Under the pieces are notes generated by a model. That model was not told the origin of the DNA and searched no databases. It saw nothing but the letters and a program-made list of their open reading frames with translations. From NCBI RefSeq assembly GCF_001577835.2, contig NC_029521.1, positions 8,856,255 to 8,920,254 of the forward strand: DNA of 64,000 nucleotides, read 5' to 3'. Every line of letters begins with the position of its first letter. The first letter of the stretch is position 1. The stretch is from Coturnix japonica (taxonomy: Eukaryota > Chordata > Aves > Galliformes > Phasianidae). Below, piece after piece: positions 47,731-64,000 of the stretch. The translations under genes were made by a program, and so were the position numbers.

Positions 47731-49520
47731 ATCTGGTTCCACTGGTATTTCCCCTTGCTTTTGTGAACAGTGTTGTGTTACTGAGCAAAATCTGTAACAT
47801 TTCGGCACGAAATTCCTACGGAGTCCAACAAAGTGGCTGGTGATTGGGGTAATCCAAATCTTCAGACCTGGGAAATTGGCAGACCTGTGGTCCGTGGGCT
47901 GTGCTGCATTCATCTGTTTAAAGAGTTCTTAGGAAAGTTACTTCTTATCTCTTCTGGTTAGTTTAGCTCAGGGCGTGCGACTGCCCTCCTAGGAATCTGC
48001 AGCTCAATAGTATTGCTCGGATGTGTACTTCTGTCTTTCGCCTTAAATGGGTATTTGCTTCCACACAAAGCTTTAATCTATAGTACTGTTAAGCAGGCAC
48101 TCAGAACACAAGCACTCAGCTAGAGTTAATGACCAGAAAGGGCTTCATTTTGAACTTGACATGGAGGACCTGGCTGCATAACCTAAATAAACCACAAAGA
48201 CAACATCAGGCCCAGCTTATTCCAAGGACTAAAGCAACAACTAAGACCGTGTACACTTGGTGCATCCTGCCCTTTGTCGAGTCAATGCCATTATTGTATT
48301 TGCACAGCAGTTGCATTACTTGCATTGAGAAGCAGTTAGGAAGGCAAAAGCTAAATAACACTTGTCAGTCGCTCTGCTTTCTGCAGAGGGAGACCACGCA
48401 GCAGTGCTGAATTCCCACTCTTCTACCAAAATACATGTGAGGACTCTGCATGGTTCTCCCCACTCTTTTCTCCTGCAGAAAGTAACTGTCAGCGTGCAGG
48501 CTGCTCCTCTTTGTCCTCTTTCCACCCCTAAGATTTGGATTGCCCTACCTATGGATAACATTTCAATATGCGTTATGGTGCACTGTGAGTGAATGTTGTA
48601 AAGTAACATGTGAGTCACAAACAGTCATTGCAGCTTTAAGTGTGTGTCTACCTGAAAAATTGCATGCCTGACTGGTTTTGCAAAGGTAGAGAGTCTTTTT
48701 ACTTTGCACACTAGTAGCTCTGATACTAGTGTTACGTGGTATTTGTGACAATATTAAACTTTTTGATGTGTGTTACCTGGTGTTTAGTGGTTCTTTCTGG
48801 AAGAGGTGCTGTTGGCTGCCAGCTTTGGGAAGAGTTATTGTGCAGGGAGAGCTGGAACCTAATCCTGGTGGTGCCTGGGTTTTGTGCATGTGTCCAACAG
48901 GGTGCTTGTCGTGCAGGCCTCTGTGCCTGGTGCTCCCTCTCTTAGCTCAGCAGAGGCACAGAGCTGACAGCAACCTGATCTTAGGGTGACTGAGTTTTGG
49001 AGGTGTGTGCACAGGTTTGTTGGATTTTGTTCATTGGATGCAGCTCATAGCAAGCAGAGAGGGACTTTGTGTTTCTGGCCATGTGACTTTCTACCTTAGT
49101 GGACTATAGGTGATGTACTCCATGAGAAGCAGTGGGACCTGGTGGGGCTTCCCTTTCCAAACTGCTTCTTACCCCTAGAGAATAGAAGTCCTCAGGGACT
49201 GCTGCATGTGAAAGAGGTTCGGCTTTTGTGAATATTGTGGAGGTGTTCTTTGCTTCCCTGCAGCAAGTGTCTGTGCAACCTCTAGACCCCTCATTTGAAA
49301 TAATTGGATGTTGTTGACATTGTAGGATCTTCCTGCATGCCAAGGTATGGCTCTGTAATGCTACATGCAAACCTGTCATCAAAGATGAAGGGGAATGCAA
49401 GGTGCTGTTTATCAATCTGGTGTAAAATACTGAGTTACAGTATGTATCGCTTTTGTATTTCAGATTCTCCTGTTTTGCATACGTGCACGTGTCTCAGGCT
49501 TTGAAGATGACACATTTCAG
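47730..49520. other. HK1-TACR2 tail-to-tail intergenic interval
   Basis: About 1.8 kb between the likely 3' ends of two convergent genes. No ORF of note, RNA gene or repeat was recognised. It may include the end of a longer HK1 3' UTR (ATTAAA at 48753-48758). Confidence 0.5.
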
Positions 49521-49522
49521 CC

Positions 49523-50057
49523 TTTATTTTAGTATTTGAGGAGGGAAGAATGGTGATGACAGAAATGGGTAAGTCTAGAAGGAGACAACGAAGGGGCTTC
49601 TGTGATGGGGACCTTGCAGGGCTGCTGAGGCTGTGGTTCAGGCAGCTTCATAGTACAAAGCTCAGAAATGCCATGGCTATTGCACACCCATGTGCTACAC
49701 CATGTGCTGCAAACCTGGCTGCTCAGAGTGGGGGTTAAGGAGCTGCCTTCAGCAGCTATTGCTGAGCACCTTCCCCAGGGACAGGAGCTCACAGGCACCC
49801 AACCAGCCCTGCCTGTGACTCTTCAATGTGCCTTTGTCCCCAGCTGGGTGCCACAAGGAAGGAGGTGAAGGTGGAGGAGTCACCTGAGCACAGTTTAGCA
49901 GGAAAATTACATCATATTTTGGTACAAGCATATCAAAATCCATGCAAAGATAACTCTTTAGGGAACCATTTCTCACTTCTAAGTGGTGAGAGAGGAAGCA
50001 GCAGGCCTGAAAACCCCAGAATTCGTCACAGTTTCATGGCAGGCTTTTTAGAAGAAA
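49523..50057 (-). other. TACR2: TACR2 probable 3' untranslated region
   Basis: Minus-strand sequence downstream of the TACR2 stop. The first good AATAAA on that strand is the complement of 49523-49528. No coding potential was recognised. The true end is not established. Confidence 0.45.
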
Positions 50058-50253
50058 TCAAAGGGTTTGCTGGGCGAGGGTAAGTGAGGTCTTCTCTTTC
50101 TCATTGAATTGAGTTTCTGTGTTGGAACTTGATCTTCTTGCTTTTCTGCGGGTTGACTGACAGAGAGATGGGGCTGTGAGTTTAAGCTTGTCTATCTCAG
50201 TTGCTTTTATGCATGGACACCACCGGAAGGCTAATTTGAAACCAGAACGAAAC
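50058..50253 (-). CDS. TACR2: TACR2 exon 5 (cytoplasmic tail) and stop
   Basis: 196 bp. It completes Arg317, then [14 protein letters not shown] and a Ser/Thr-rich, Lys-rich tail ending LTLAQQTL, with TGA at 50058-50060. The tail is shorter than in human TACR2 and has many Ser/Thr candidates for receptor-kinase phosphorylation. A minus-strand AATAAA (TTTATT at 49523-49528) about 530 bp beyond the stop is a plausible poly(A) signal. Confidence 0.92.
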
Positions 50254-53200
50254 CTGTAAGCATAAGAGAAGAAAATAAATACAAAGATCTTCAATCACAC
50301 AGAGAAAGAGCAAATGTGCATCTTGATTCCACCCCTGAACCACCATGGAAATAAAGGGTGCCACTTTATGGTCAGGCATTTTGTTGGTGGTGGTGCTGGA
50401 GGTGTGCAGACCCACATGGGCTTCATGCCCATGCTGGGGGTTCATAGGGGAGCAAGCAGCTGAATCAGCCTGGTGCTGGGCCAGCAGATGCATGGGGGGG
50501 ACTGCAGATTCTTCCCTCCTTCCTTGTATTAAAGCATGTTACTCACCTTTGGTTGAGACAACAGTAGATGATGGGATTGTACATTGTTGAGCTCATGGCA
50601 AGAAGAAAGATGGTGAGATAAACCTGCTGAATGTACTTCTGCTGGTAGATGTCTTCCTTGAAGCTTCCCAGGATGAAGTATATGTGATAGGGCAGCCAGC
50701 AGACAGCAAAAATGATCACTACCACCACCATGGTCTTCACAAACTGGGGAAAAGAAAGAAGAAGTGTGCATTATACCTGGGCCTCTGGCTGGCTGAGCTT
50801 GCTGGCATATACAGAACTCTGCTACTGTTCTGGGCCTCTTTTGCCCCCCTAAAGTGCTGTGTGTGGGCTGTTTGGGCAAGGAAACCAGTCCTCGTGGTGG
50901 AAATGAGGGGCAGGAGGGTATGTGGCTTCACCAGGCATGATGTTCTGCTCTCAGGACTGCCAGGCAGCCCAGCCTGATGCCACTGATGTGAGCTGTCTTC
51001 CTTGGAGCCTGGCTGGGATGTGGAGAACGCTGCTTTTATTGTGCTCACTGGGTGATGCCCTTTGCCCCTTGGCCTAAGATATAGTCTGTCAACCTTTGAT
51101 GCCCAAACCTACAGGATCTGATATCCAATCCAAGCTCTAATTGGAGCAGGAGCTAGAAGGGCTGCTGTGCTGAGGGTGCTCATTTTTTATTGTCACTTCT
51201 GACCTTTTTTTTGGCGTTGACTTGATGTTTGTAGCGGACTCGATTAACGTGGTTGCCTGGAACTGTGCTGCTCCACAGAGTAATTCCTATAATGCTGTAT
51301 GTAACAAACATCACCATTAAAGGCAGTAAATAAATCAACACGATCACGGCAATGTGATACCTGAAAAAGAAAAACAAGCACATTTCCATATCAGTGTGTC
51401 TCCTGAAGGGATCTCCAGAAGTTGTCTGGCTCCCATCAACTTCAGCTCCAAAGCATCATCTAGAAATTTTGCCTACAGGGGCTTCTGTGAACAGAATCAT
51501 GGAATCATGAAGTTGGAAAAGCCCTCTCTGCTCACCCAGCCCAGTTCCACCTGCCTCCTGTCCGCGTCCCTCATCTCCATGGCTCTGCAACACCTCCAGG
51601 GACGGTGACTCCAGCAAAGACTCATTTCTCTTGTGGTGGGATGGTTGACTGCTGCTGGCTATAGCAGGTGAGTGGTATACTGTGGCTGTTCTTGTTTGAG
51701 AGCACACACACTGTGAAAGCATTTGTTACCAGCATGCGACTCTGCTTCTGCTCCAGATGGAAGTGCTGCCATGGCCCTTGGCTGCACAAAAGCTCTGGCC
51801 TTCCCTGTTACCCCACAGCTCCTCTGCTTGGGTTTGACTATTTTAAGCAAGCACCATTTATGGGGTGGGAACAACCTGCTCACTCCATTACAGTGGCTGT
51901 CAAATTAACATAAACAGTGTGAAAACTAGGATTAGGCACTGGCACACGCTGCTGGCACTGCCCACACAAGTCTGGGTACACATGCTTTTTCTCTGCATGA
52001 CAACACTGTGTAGCTCCTCATTGCATTAGGAACCAGGCTCATCTGCTCTGCAGAGCACCACAGGGATCGGTGTCAGGCTGCTTGCTGTTGTTTGCTCCTT
52101 GCTGTGGCTGCTCTGTTGCGTTCCCAGCGCAGATCCCAGCCTACATCCTATAGCTCTGCCTCCCCATCCTGCAGCTCTGAGGCTGCGCAGGGGCAGTGAG
52201 CTGGTGAACACACAGAGATTTATGATGCTGGACTGTCTGCATATCAGCCAGGCTCACACAGAGCTCCTGGCACTTAGCACATAGTTGTGTGACAACCAGT
52301 TACAGCAGCAGCGAGCAACCACAGGAGGTGTCCAGAATTCCTAGCTCCTACAGCCACTTTGCAAAGCAGAGTAGGATGGTGTTTCACCCTTCCTTACTAT
52401 GAACATGATCACGTGGCAGCTGTTCCCTTAGCTGACTAAAAGTAAGCTTGGATGAGCTGCCCCAAACCTATTTTCCCCTGCTATGTGGTTCTCCCAAATC
52501 TCCCCCTTCCTCCGCCCCTCTCCCCCAATACTGTCTGCAGCCAACAGCTCAGATATGAAATTAGTTTGGTAACTTTTTGCAGAAATGGTGAGTTTTCTCC
52601 CCTCTCTCACATGAGCTGGTGCTTCGACCCAGTGTCATCTGGCCAGACAACGATGCACTTTGTTGTCCCGTTGTCCATCATGATCTCAGCATAGAAGCAC
52701 TGTGGGAAGGCGAGCCCAAAAGCCACCAACCAGATTATCCCAATGATGACCCTGGTGTTTCCAGCAGAAAGCCTGGGCTTGAAGGGATGAATTATCGCCA
52801 CATACCTGCATGAAAAGTGAGTAATACATTTATGGTTATGTTGGTAAACTGTGCAACAAATACAACAAGTGTAAAAACTCACCCAACAATATGGTGGGCC
52901 TTATTTGCAGAGCTATTCTATATCTAAGTCCACTCTGAAGGGGTTGACAGTGAGTCTTAAAGTAGGGTATGTTAGTCCCATGTGGGTGGATGGATGGATG
53001 AATGGATACCTCTGATGCAAGGAGGAAGCACCACCTATGCTGCCTGCACACAGTCCTTCACAAGTATTCCCCTTGCTTTGAATTCTGGGGTTGGTTTTTT
53101 TTGTTGGTTTTTTTTTTGCTAGTTTTATTTTTAATTCTTTTTAAAATGCTTTGTACTTTTAGTCTAGAATTTGGATCTTGTGATCTGTTTGTGTTTGTTT

Positions 53201-56200
53201 GGAGTTACGTGCTGCTTTTCTTCCCTCCTTGACCAAAAAGACCTAAACACGCTGTTCCTACTGTGTCAATCTCATTTGATACCTGATATCATGAAGGCAG
53301 CAGATTGGAGCCTCAATACTCAATATCCTTTACTTTATTTTTTCCCCGCTGATTCTTAGCAGTGGGAAACTTGTGCTACCCACCTCTGCTTGCCAAAGCC
53401 AGAGCCCTTGTGATTTAAGGGATGGGCTGCCCGTTCCAGCCCACACCTGCTCAGAGCCCTCACACATCTGACTATTGGGTTACTTCTCTGCCTGGTTTTA
53501 AGTTCCCTGAGCAGAAACGCGTGGGATCATAATGAGTACATAATCAATTATGCATTTCTTGACGTGCTGTCCATGGTCTTTGTCACAGCTGTTACAAAGG
53601 CAAAATAGAGTGGAAAATGCCAATGGCCTCTGGCAGAAATCTGTGGATCCTGTGCTGTCTGCTGGCTGAGCTGCTGGGAGGGAGCTCTGCCGACATTGCT
53701 GCAGGACGGAAAGTGGCTGCCCACACGGGCAGCGCAGTCAGTAAGTCAGAGCTGCACACAGCAGAGCCTTTTTTAGCTATATAGTTCTCCTGTCACCTTG
53801 CATTTCCTTAGCTCATTGCAGGTGGTATTACACAATGCTTGAACCTGCTCAGGAAAGCATCACGTGGCAAATATTCTCCAGAGTGTTTCCCAGACCCATG
53901 ATCTGCAGCTCTAGTGACCAGTGGGTGCCAGGTATGGCTGCTGGAGCAGCCTGACTAGCAGCCTCTGCAGCAGGAACCTGAAGTGTCACCATGCTGTGCA
54001 GTGGTTTCCTTCCTCCTCTTACTGCGCAGATCTACCTTTACCCCCTGCTTCTACCCCTGTTCCACCCTGGAGCATCCCAGGATGTGGGATGTGAGCAACT
54101 GAGGCCACGACTGTCCATGCGGGCAGCAATGATGAATGGACTGATCACTTCTTGTCCCCCTTCCTTACAATAAACAGGTTCAAAAGACAGTGTTTTATTA
54201 AACCTAAACAATGGAGCCAAAGAGGACGTGAGTTCTCATAACAATAAATGGAAGCTGCGAGTTTCCAGGAGACCGTGTCAGGATCTATTTTAAGGGTAAG
54301 CGAGAATAGCTAAATATGGTTTGTGGGGAGATGCAAAGTTTTCTCTGATCCTTGCCATGTGACTGGGGAGATTCTGGCTGTATAGGTACTTCCAGTGAAT
54401 GTCCCTAAGGAATGAGAGCGGGGAGTCGTGGGGACACGCTGAAATGGGATTATTTCAAAGATCTTTGGCAGACTGCGTGTATGAAACAGCTGTTACCAAC
54501 AGCCCTTGATTTCAAGCCAGGAAAAGCAAAAGAGTATCGGAGTCTCAGATGGAGCTGCTGTTGCATCTAAATACAGCCTTGCTTTCATCTGCAGGGCGAT
54601 CAACACATCACTCATCCCTGCACTTATTACCAACCTTTCCAGCCATGGCAGCGGCCCCTGCCCCATACTTGGCAAGCTGCAGGGCCAGTTTCTGGGTGTC
54701 ACGCATGCAGGGCAAAGCCTTCTCTCGTCAGCTGGTTTGTTTATCTGCTGCGATGCGCCCGTCTCCTGCTTCCTGCTGCTGGGTGCGTAGGGTGAGCCCA
54801 GCCCCAAGCGGGGCGGGAGCGGTGGACTCACCCCAATGAGTCACTGAGCAAGGCTTCCTGGGGGGGCTCCAGAGGGACCGTCTCCCTGGAAGGGCCCTAT
54901 GCAGATATGCATGCTTGATAAGGTACAGGAAATTGGAGGGGAACTGAGGAGTCAACAGGAGGGCTCAGTAAGGAAGCAGCAGTATTTCTGGACACACAGG
55001 GGAAGGCCTCTGCCGGAAAGGTTCCCAGAGTCAGGCAAACAGCAGGATGAGCTGTGGGAGGGTGGAAGGATAGGAGGAAGGAGCGCAGAGTCCCAAAGGG
55101 CGCTCAGCTGCTCCGTGCCCTCACTCACTGCCTGCAGGGCAGGAAATTCCCATGGACTTCTGACCACTTTCTAGTAAAAAGAAAAACAGCATCACGCTGC
55201 TTACCAATGAGGTGTGAACACAGTGAGTGCCCAAAGTTAAGCCCGAGTAAAGAGGCTTGGCAGATATAAAGAGTATTACGAAAATGCTGATTACCTCAGA
55301 AGTCAAACAAAATCGCTGTGATTACTTCCCTCTCTCTTGGAACGAGTCATTCTTGTGAACCACTGCAACTGACTGCTGTTCCTGATCTACTTCCCATTGT
55401 TGCTGGGGGTTTTCCAGCACACCGGGCTCTCAAGTGGGACTGTGGTTTACAATGCTTTCAGCATCCCAGAGTGTGTGCCTATTGCTGCAGCTCCATCTCA
55501 GGGATGGCTCGGGATGGCTCCTCGTGGTTTGAAAAGAAAGAATGAGATAGTGTGATGGAAGGGGAACATTTTATGGTAAGTAACACAGGAACAATGACAT
55601 TTCAGCCGCTTCCACTTGTTATAGATTCAGGGTGGAGATAAGCCAGAAGAGCACACTTTCATGCCAGGACTAGCCTGTAACCCCATAGCCTACTTGCCTA
55701 GTGCTCACCCCACTCTTCTGATAAGGCACCTGACAAGGTAGTTGGGGGCCAGTCACACAAAGCATTACAATCATGGTTTATAACCCAGGGAAGGCTTTTC
55801 AGATCTTATCTTCCCCCTTCACCTCTTACCTCTCCGCCGCCACGGCTGTCATGGAGTAAATGCTCACGAACATTGCGGTGATGGGGAACCAGTTCTGAAA
55901 CCTGCAGAATTCCTCACCGAAATACCAGACGTTGTGGCTGGCATAGATAAAATTGAAGATGGTATTGAAAGCAGACATCAACAAATCCGAAAGGGCCAAA
56001 TTAACGATGAAGTAGTTGGTGGCAGTCCTCATTCTCCTGTGAGCCAAGATAATCCAGATGACAGTGACATTGCCAACGATGGAGGCGATAACGATGAAGG
56101 AATAGGTGATGGCCCACAGGGCGATCTGCCATCCTGGTTGGGTGAACTGGGTGACCGCTGTCCAGTTGTCGTCCTCGAGGTAGTCAGCCTGCGAAATGTT

Positions 56201-56230
56201 GCTGGTGTTTGAAATGGGAAAGGTGCTCAT
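50058..56230 (-). CDS. TACR2: TACR2, neurokinin-2 (substance K) receptor, complete five-exon class A GPCR
   Basis: This is a seven-transmembrane receptor for tachykinins (neurokinin A preferred in the family), coupling to Gq and calcium release at the plasma membrane. Five minus-strand exons join in frame to 381 codons plus TGA; human TACR2 is 398 aa, the difference lying mainly in the tail. N-glycosylation sequons are at N8, N11 and N22. Other landmarks: N54 in TM1, D82 in TM2, C109 and C184 for the extracellular disulfide, E-R-Y at 133-135, CWLPYH at 266-271 in TM6, NPIIY at 307-311 in TM7, and C329/C331 in the tail as likely palmitoylation sites. The start is the ATG at 56230 (A at -3); the only in-frame upstream alternative is a GTG. 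Assignment to TACR2 rather than TACR1 or TACR3 rests on its place between HK1 and TSPAN15 and its match to human TACR2. Confidence 0.95.
50547..50743 (-). CDS. TACR2: TACR2 exon 4 (TM6-TM7)
   Basis: 197 bp. It encodes [20 protein letters not shown] in TM6, the third extracellular loop [17 protein letters not shown], and TM7 with [16 protein letters not shown]. The donor is CAAAG|GTGAGT. Length and phase match the tachykinin-receptor pattern. Confidence 0.95.
51204..51360 (-). CDS. TACR2: TACR2 exon 3 (TM5 and third intracellular loop)
   Basis: 157 bp. It starts with the G that completes the Met codon, then Tyr-His-Ile-Ala and TM5 ([19 protein letters not shown]). It ends Ala-Lys-Lys-Lys immediately before donor GTCAGA. 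The last codons form an eight-A run (51205-51212) touching the splice site, so read slippage could disturb this junction in assemblies. The exon is 6 bp longer than the 151 bp I recall for mammalian tachykinin-receptor exon 3. Confidence 0.92.
51491..51612 (-). repeat. CR1 LINE fragment (reverse) in TACR2 intron 2
   Basis: Reverse-complement copy: ACAGAATCATGGAATCATGA, GTTGGAAAAGCCCTCTCTGC, CAACACCTCCAGGGACGGTG. Same subfamily as the two HK1 intron copies at 32175 and 35726. Confidence 0.8.
52611..52805 (-). CDS. TACR2: TACR2 exon 2 (TM4 and second extracellular loop)
   Basis: 195 bp. It begins after a TTTCATGCAG acceptor (read on the minus strand), completes Arg134, and carries [14 protein letters not shown]4 and the second extracellular loop with Cys184. 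It ends CAGCTCAT|GTGAGA, splitting a Met codon that exon 3 completes. Confidence 0.95.
55830..56230 (-). CDS. TACR2: TACR2 exon 1 (N-terminus to TM3)
   Basis: 401 bp of coding sequence: a short glycosylated N-terminus, TM1 (about residues 33-60), the first intracellular loop AHRRMRT, TM2 (about 70-95), the first extracellular loop with [10 protein letters not shown], and TM3. It ends in the middle of the Arg134 codon (GAGAG|GTAAGA), so the E-R-Y motif is split between exons 1 and 2, the usual tachykinin-receptor boundary. Confidence 0.95.
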
Positions 56231-56259
56231 CTTTTCTCTCTGGCTAGGCACAGAACAAA

Positions 56260-58319
56260 ATCATCTGGCATCTGCGTGCTTTCTTGCAGTCAGCACTGAT
56301 GTTATGAATCCTCAATCCAGCGGTTCAACGGCCGTTAAAAACACGCTGGGATGAAGTGTCTTGTGTCCTTTCCTCCTCTTGTTTTCCAAGTGAAGCAGCA
56401 AAGTGCCAGGAGGAGATGATGGATAGCGAGGGCCTCCTCCCTGCCTGGCATTGTAACCTGTGTGTGGAGAGTGGAACCAAGAGAAGAACTCTTCCCACTT
56501 GTGTTCCTTTTTCCCTTAAAAAAGAATGTTTCCCAAGTCAGTGCCAGGCAATCGCTTCCTTTAGTTTACTCGGAGGGCCAAGAAGATGTTGGTAGAGGTA
56601 TCAAGCCACAAATCCTTCCAATCCAATGGGAATCCCGTTGTATGGTGGTGGTTTGTGGTGGCACCAGGTGCCCGACCTCTCCTCAGCACCACAGGGACGC
56701 AGCTCTCTGCCGGTGTGCTGGGCAGGAGCCGCGCTGGGATAGATGTTGTACGTGGTTTAAGGGGACTCAGAAAGGAGGTGGAGTCTCACAGGCAAAAGCT
56801 AAACAACCAAGCTGGCATCAAATGAAACGTAGCAAAGTGGTGCTTAAAGCTCTTTTCCTTCCCCCATTTATTTGGGAATAATCTCTGAAATGGACGTGCT
56901 GCTGTATCAGCATTTGGAGGCTGAGACCAAGGGTGGCTGAGTTGCTGTGTATCCAGGGCATTCATGGGAGCTCCTGCAGCAAAAAGGAAATGATACTCAA
57001 TGAGATTTGAGCAAGTTGCCCTCTGCAGCTATCTGTCAGCTTATCAGCATTTTGATACGTTTCACTGAATGGTGACTGTGCAGTGCAATGTGACTCAGCC
57101 GTCAATGTTTAATAGATGGAGTATGATTTAATTTATGCAAATAGAAGCAGTCCTGTTGGTGCATGAAGGATTGCCAGTGCCTATTGCCACAGCCAGACCT
57201 GAGCAGTGACTTCTGGTACGGCTTTGGAGGGATGCTGGCACTCAGGGTCCATCTGGAGCCCCAGAAATCCCCCTTCAGCTACTGGAAATTCAGCCCCACC
57301 TCCAGCTGGTGCAGAAAAGTGTGTGAGCAGCCTGGTCTGAGTGAGCACAGGTCTGTTCACTGTCAGAGCTGGAGCAAGCTACATAAATACAAGCAGCACA
57401 GCAAGGCTGAGGTTTAAAAGGCTGTTTGGCAGCAGCTTATGCCTGCTGTGCTGGAAGCAGGATGTGTTTCGCGTGTGCCATGCCGTCACCAGGGATTTGC
57501 ACTCACTTCCAGCCACTGCCCTAACCCTCTGGCTGGTATTGCTGTGACAAGGCTATCAGCCTGGCACCTGGCCAGGCTGGGAGCGTGCACTCTTGGCCTT
57601 TTTGCTTCCAAACTGGAGTGATTTTTGCAAAGGCAGCTCCAGGTTCCTCGAGAATTCATACTTGCCTGTGGCCATGAGCAAAATCTGTTCTTGCAGTGTT
57701 CCTGGGGACACAGCAGGGAAGGGACAACCTAAGGCTGGGGTTGGGTTTGGCTGCTGTCATTGTTGCTTTTACTACCGGCGCGATAGAGGCCTGAGCAAAG
57801 GGTGAGAGATGCAAACAAAAGATGTGGGGCTGGAAGGTCGAGGAGCGTGAACAAGGTACGTTTTGTCTTTTGGAATGATAGCACAGAGTGGTAGTGGAGG
57901 CTGTCACCGTATTGCATGTTTGCCTCAGCTTTGAGAGGAAGGTTGTTTACTGCTAACCTCTATTAGTTGTGTTCAGAAAGATGCTGTTTTGGTATCGAGG
58001 CAAATCCTGGGATTAGACAAAAGAGGGTTATTCAACTATTTTCATATGGCTTCTTTATAGAAATCTAAGAGCAGCACCAATGGGCAAATGGGTGATGCTA
58101 TCACGCAGTGTCCCCATCCAGCATGTCCTGCTCTGAGATCATGTTTGCTAAAACTGGAGCATGAAAACAAGGGAATGTGTTGGGAAATGGCAACCGAAGC
58201 CACAAGTTGTTAACCAGGGGTGATGCTGAGGGACATCCGACTGTGAGTGATACCAAAGGGACGAGGTGGTAGGTGTCAGAGGCATTCAAAATTGGCGATA
58301 ACTTAGGTAAGGAATAATC

Positions 58320-58320
<1 letters not shown>
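56260..58320. other. TACR2-TSPAN15 head-to-head intergenic interval
   Basis: 2.1 kb between divergent genes, holding the TACR2 5' UTR and promoter on the left and the approach to the TSPAN15 CpG island on the right. Nothing else is recognised; the open frames here look like chance. Confidence 0.5.
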
Positions 58321-63696
<5,376 letters not shown>

Positions 63697-64000
63697 TAGT
63701 GGGTCCTTGGTGATCCAGGGATGTGGATCAATCAAATGTTTGATTTTTCTATGGGTCCTACAGCCAGGTTTGGACAAACTCAGCTTCAATTCCACCCAAA
63801 TTCTTCTTTTTGTTTCTGTTGGTTTGTCTAAGACATCCAAAACCAATGGTTAACCATCAGAAGTGCTGGAAGTGGAGAAGAGAGGTGGCAGTGGGGCTGT
63901 TTGAACCTGGCTGGTTGCATTTACACTCAAAGATGTGTAGCAAGCCCCTTAATAGGGTGGTTATTCAAATGAAATCCCTGTGGAGGTGTATATACCTGCA

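Noticed and set aside
54490-54840. Possible CR1 fragment or short gene upstream of TACR2 exon 2
   Set aside because: Some words resemble CR1 (CCATGGCAG, GCCCCTGCCCC), but the order and tail do not match. The open frames on both strands have no recognisable product.

Overview
The window is vertebrate nuclear DNA and almost certainly avian. Its multi-exon genes have compact introns, the interspersed repeats I recognise are all CR1-type LINE fragments, and the gene order matches the HKDC1-HK1-TACR2-TSPAN15 block known from vertebrates (human 10q22). A galliform is a reasonable guess, but I cannot fix the species. No bacterial, CRISPR, phage or retroviral content was seen.

Layout: (1) 1-9628, + strand: HKDC1, entering partway through coding exon 3 and running to its stop (16 of 18 coding exons). 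(2) About 10.6-22.0 kb: intergenic, with CR1 pieces and no convincing gene. (3) 22254-47081, + strand: complete HK1 in 18 coding exons, 917 codons once an assembly artefact in exon 7 is discounted. It starts in a CpG-rich promoter. (4) 50058-56230, - strand: complete five-exon TACR2 (neurokinin-2 receptor, 381 aa), tail-to-tail with HK1. (5) 58507-63639, + strand: the first four coding exons of TSPAN15, head-to-head with TACR2, starting in a strong CpG island and leaving the window on the right.

HKDC1 and HK1 are head-to-tail paralogues, and each protein is an internal duplication of an ancestral ~50 kDa hexokinase. A seven-exon cassette of 149, 120, 96, 100, 184, 156 and 234 bp occurs in both halves of both genes. 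The central 305-bp exon is exactly a last exon without its stop (142 bp) joined to a second exon (163 bp), so the ancient duplication and fusion can be read from exon lengths alone. Both enzymes phosphorylate glucose to glucose-6-phosphate. TACR2 (a Gq-coupled peptide receptor) and TSPAN15 (an ADAM10-associated tetraspanin) are not functionally linked to them; they are conserved neighbours.

Main points for a second look: a 104-bp in-frame duplication around a single N in HK1 exon 7 (probable misassembly), a GC-AG intron in HKDC1, the exact exon-fusion arithmetic, an E-R-Y motif in TACR2, and a CR1 copy whose ORF2 tail is still open. I did not find an undescribed biological system.
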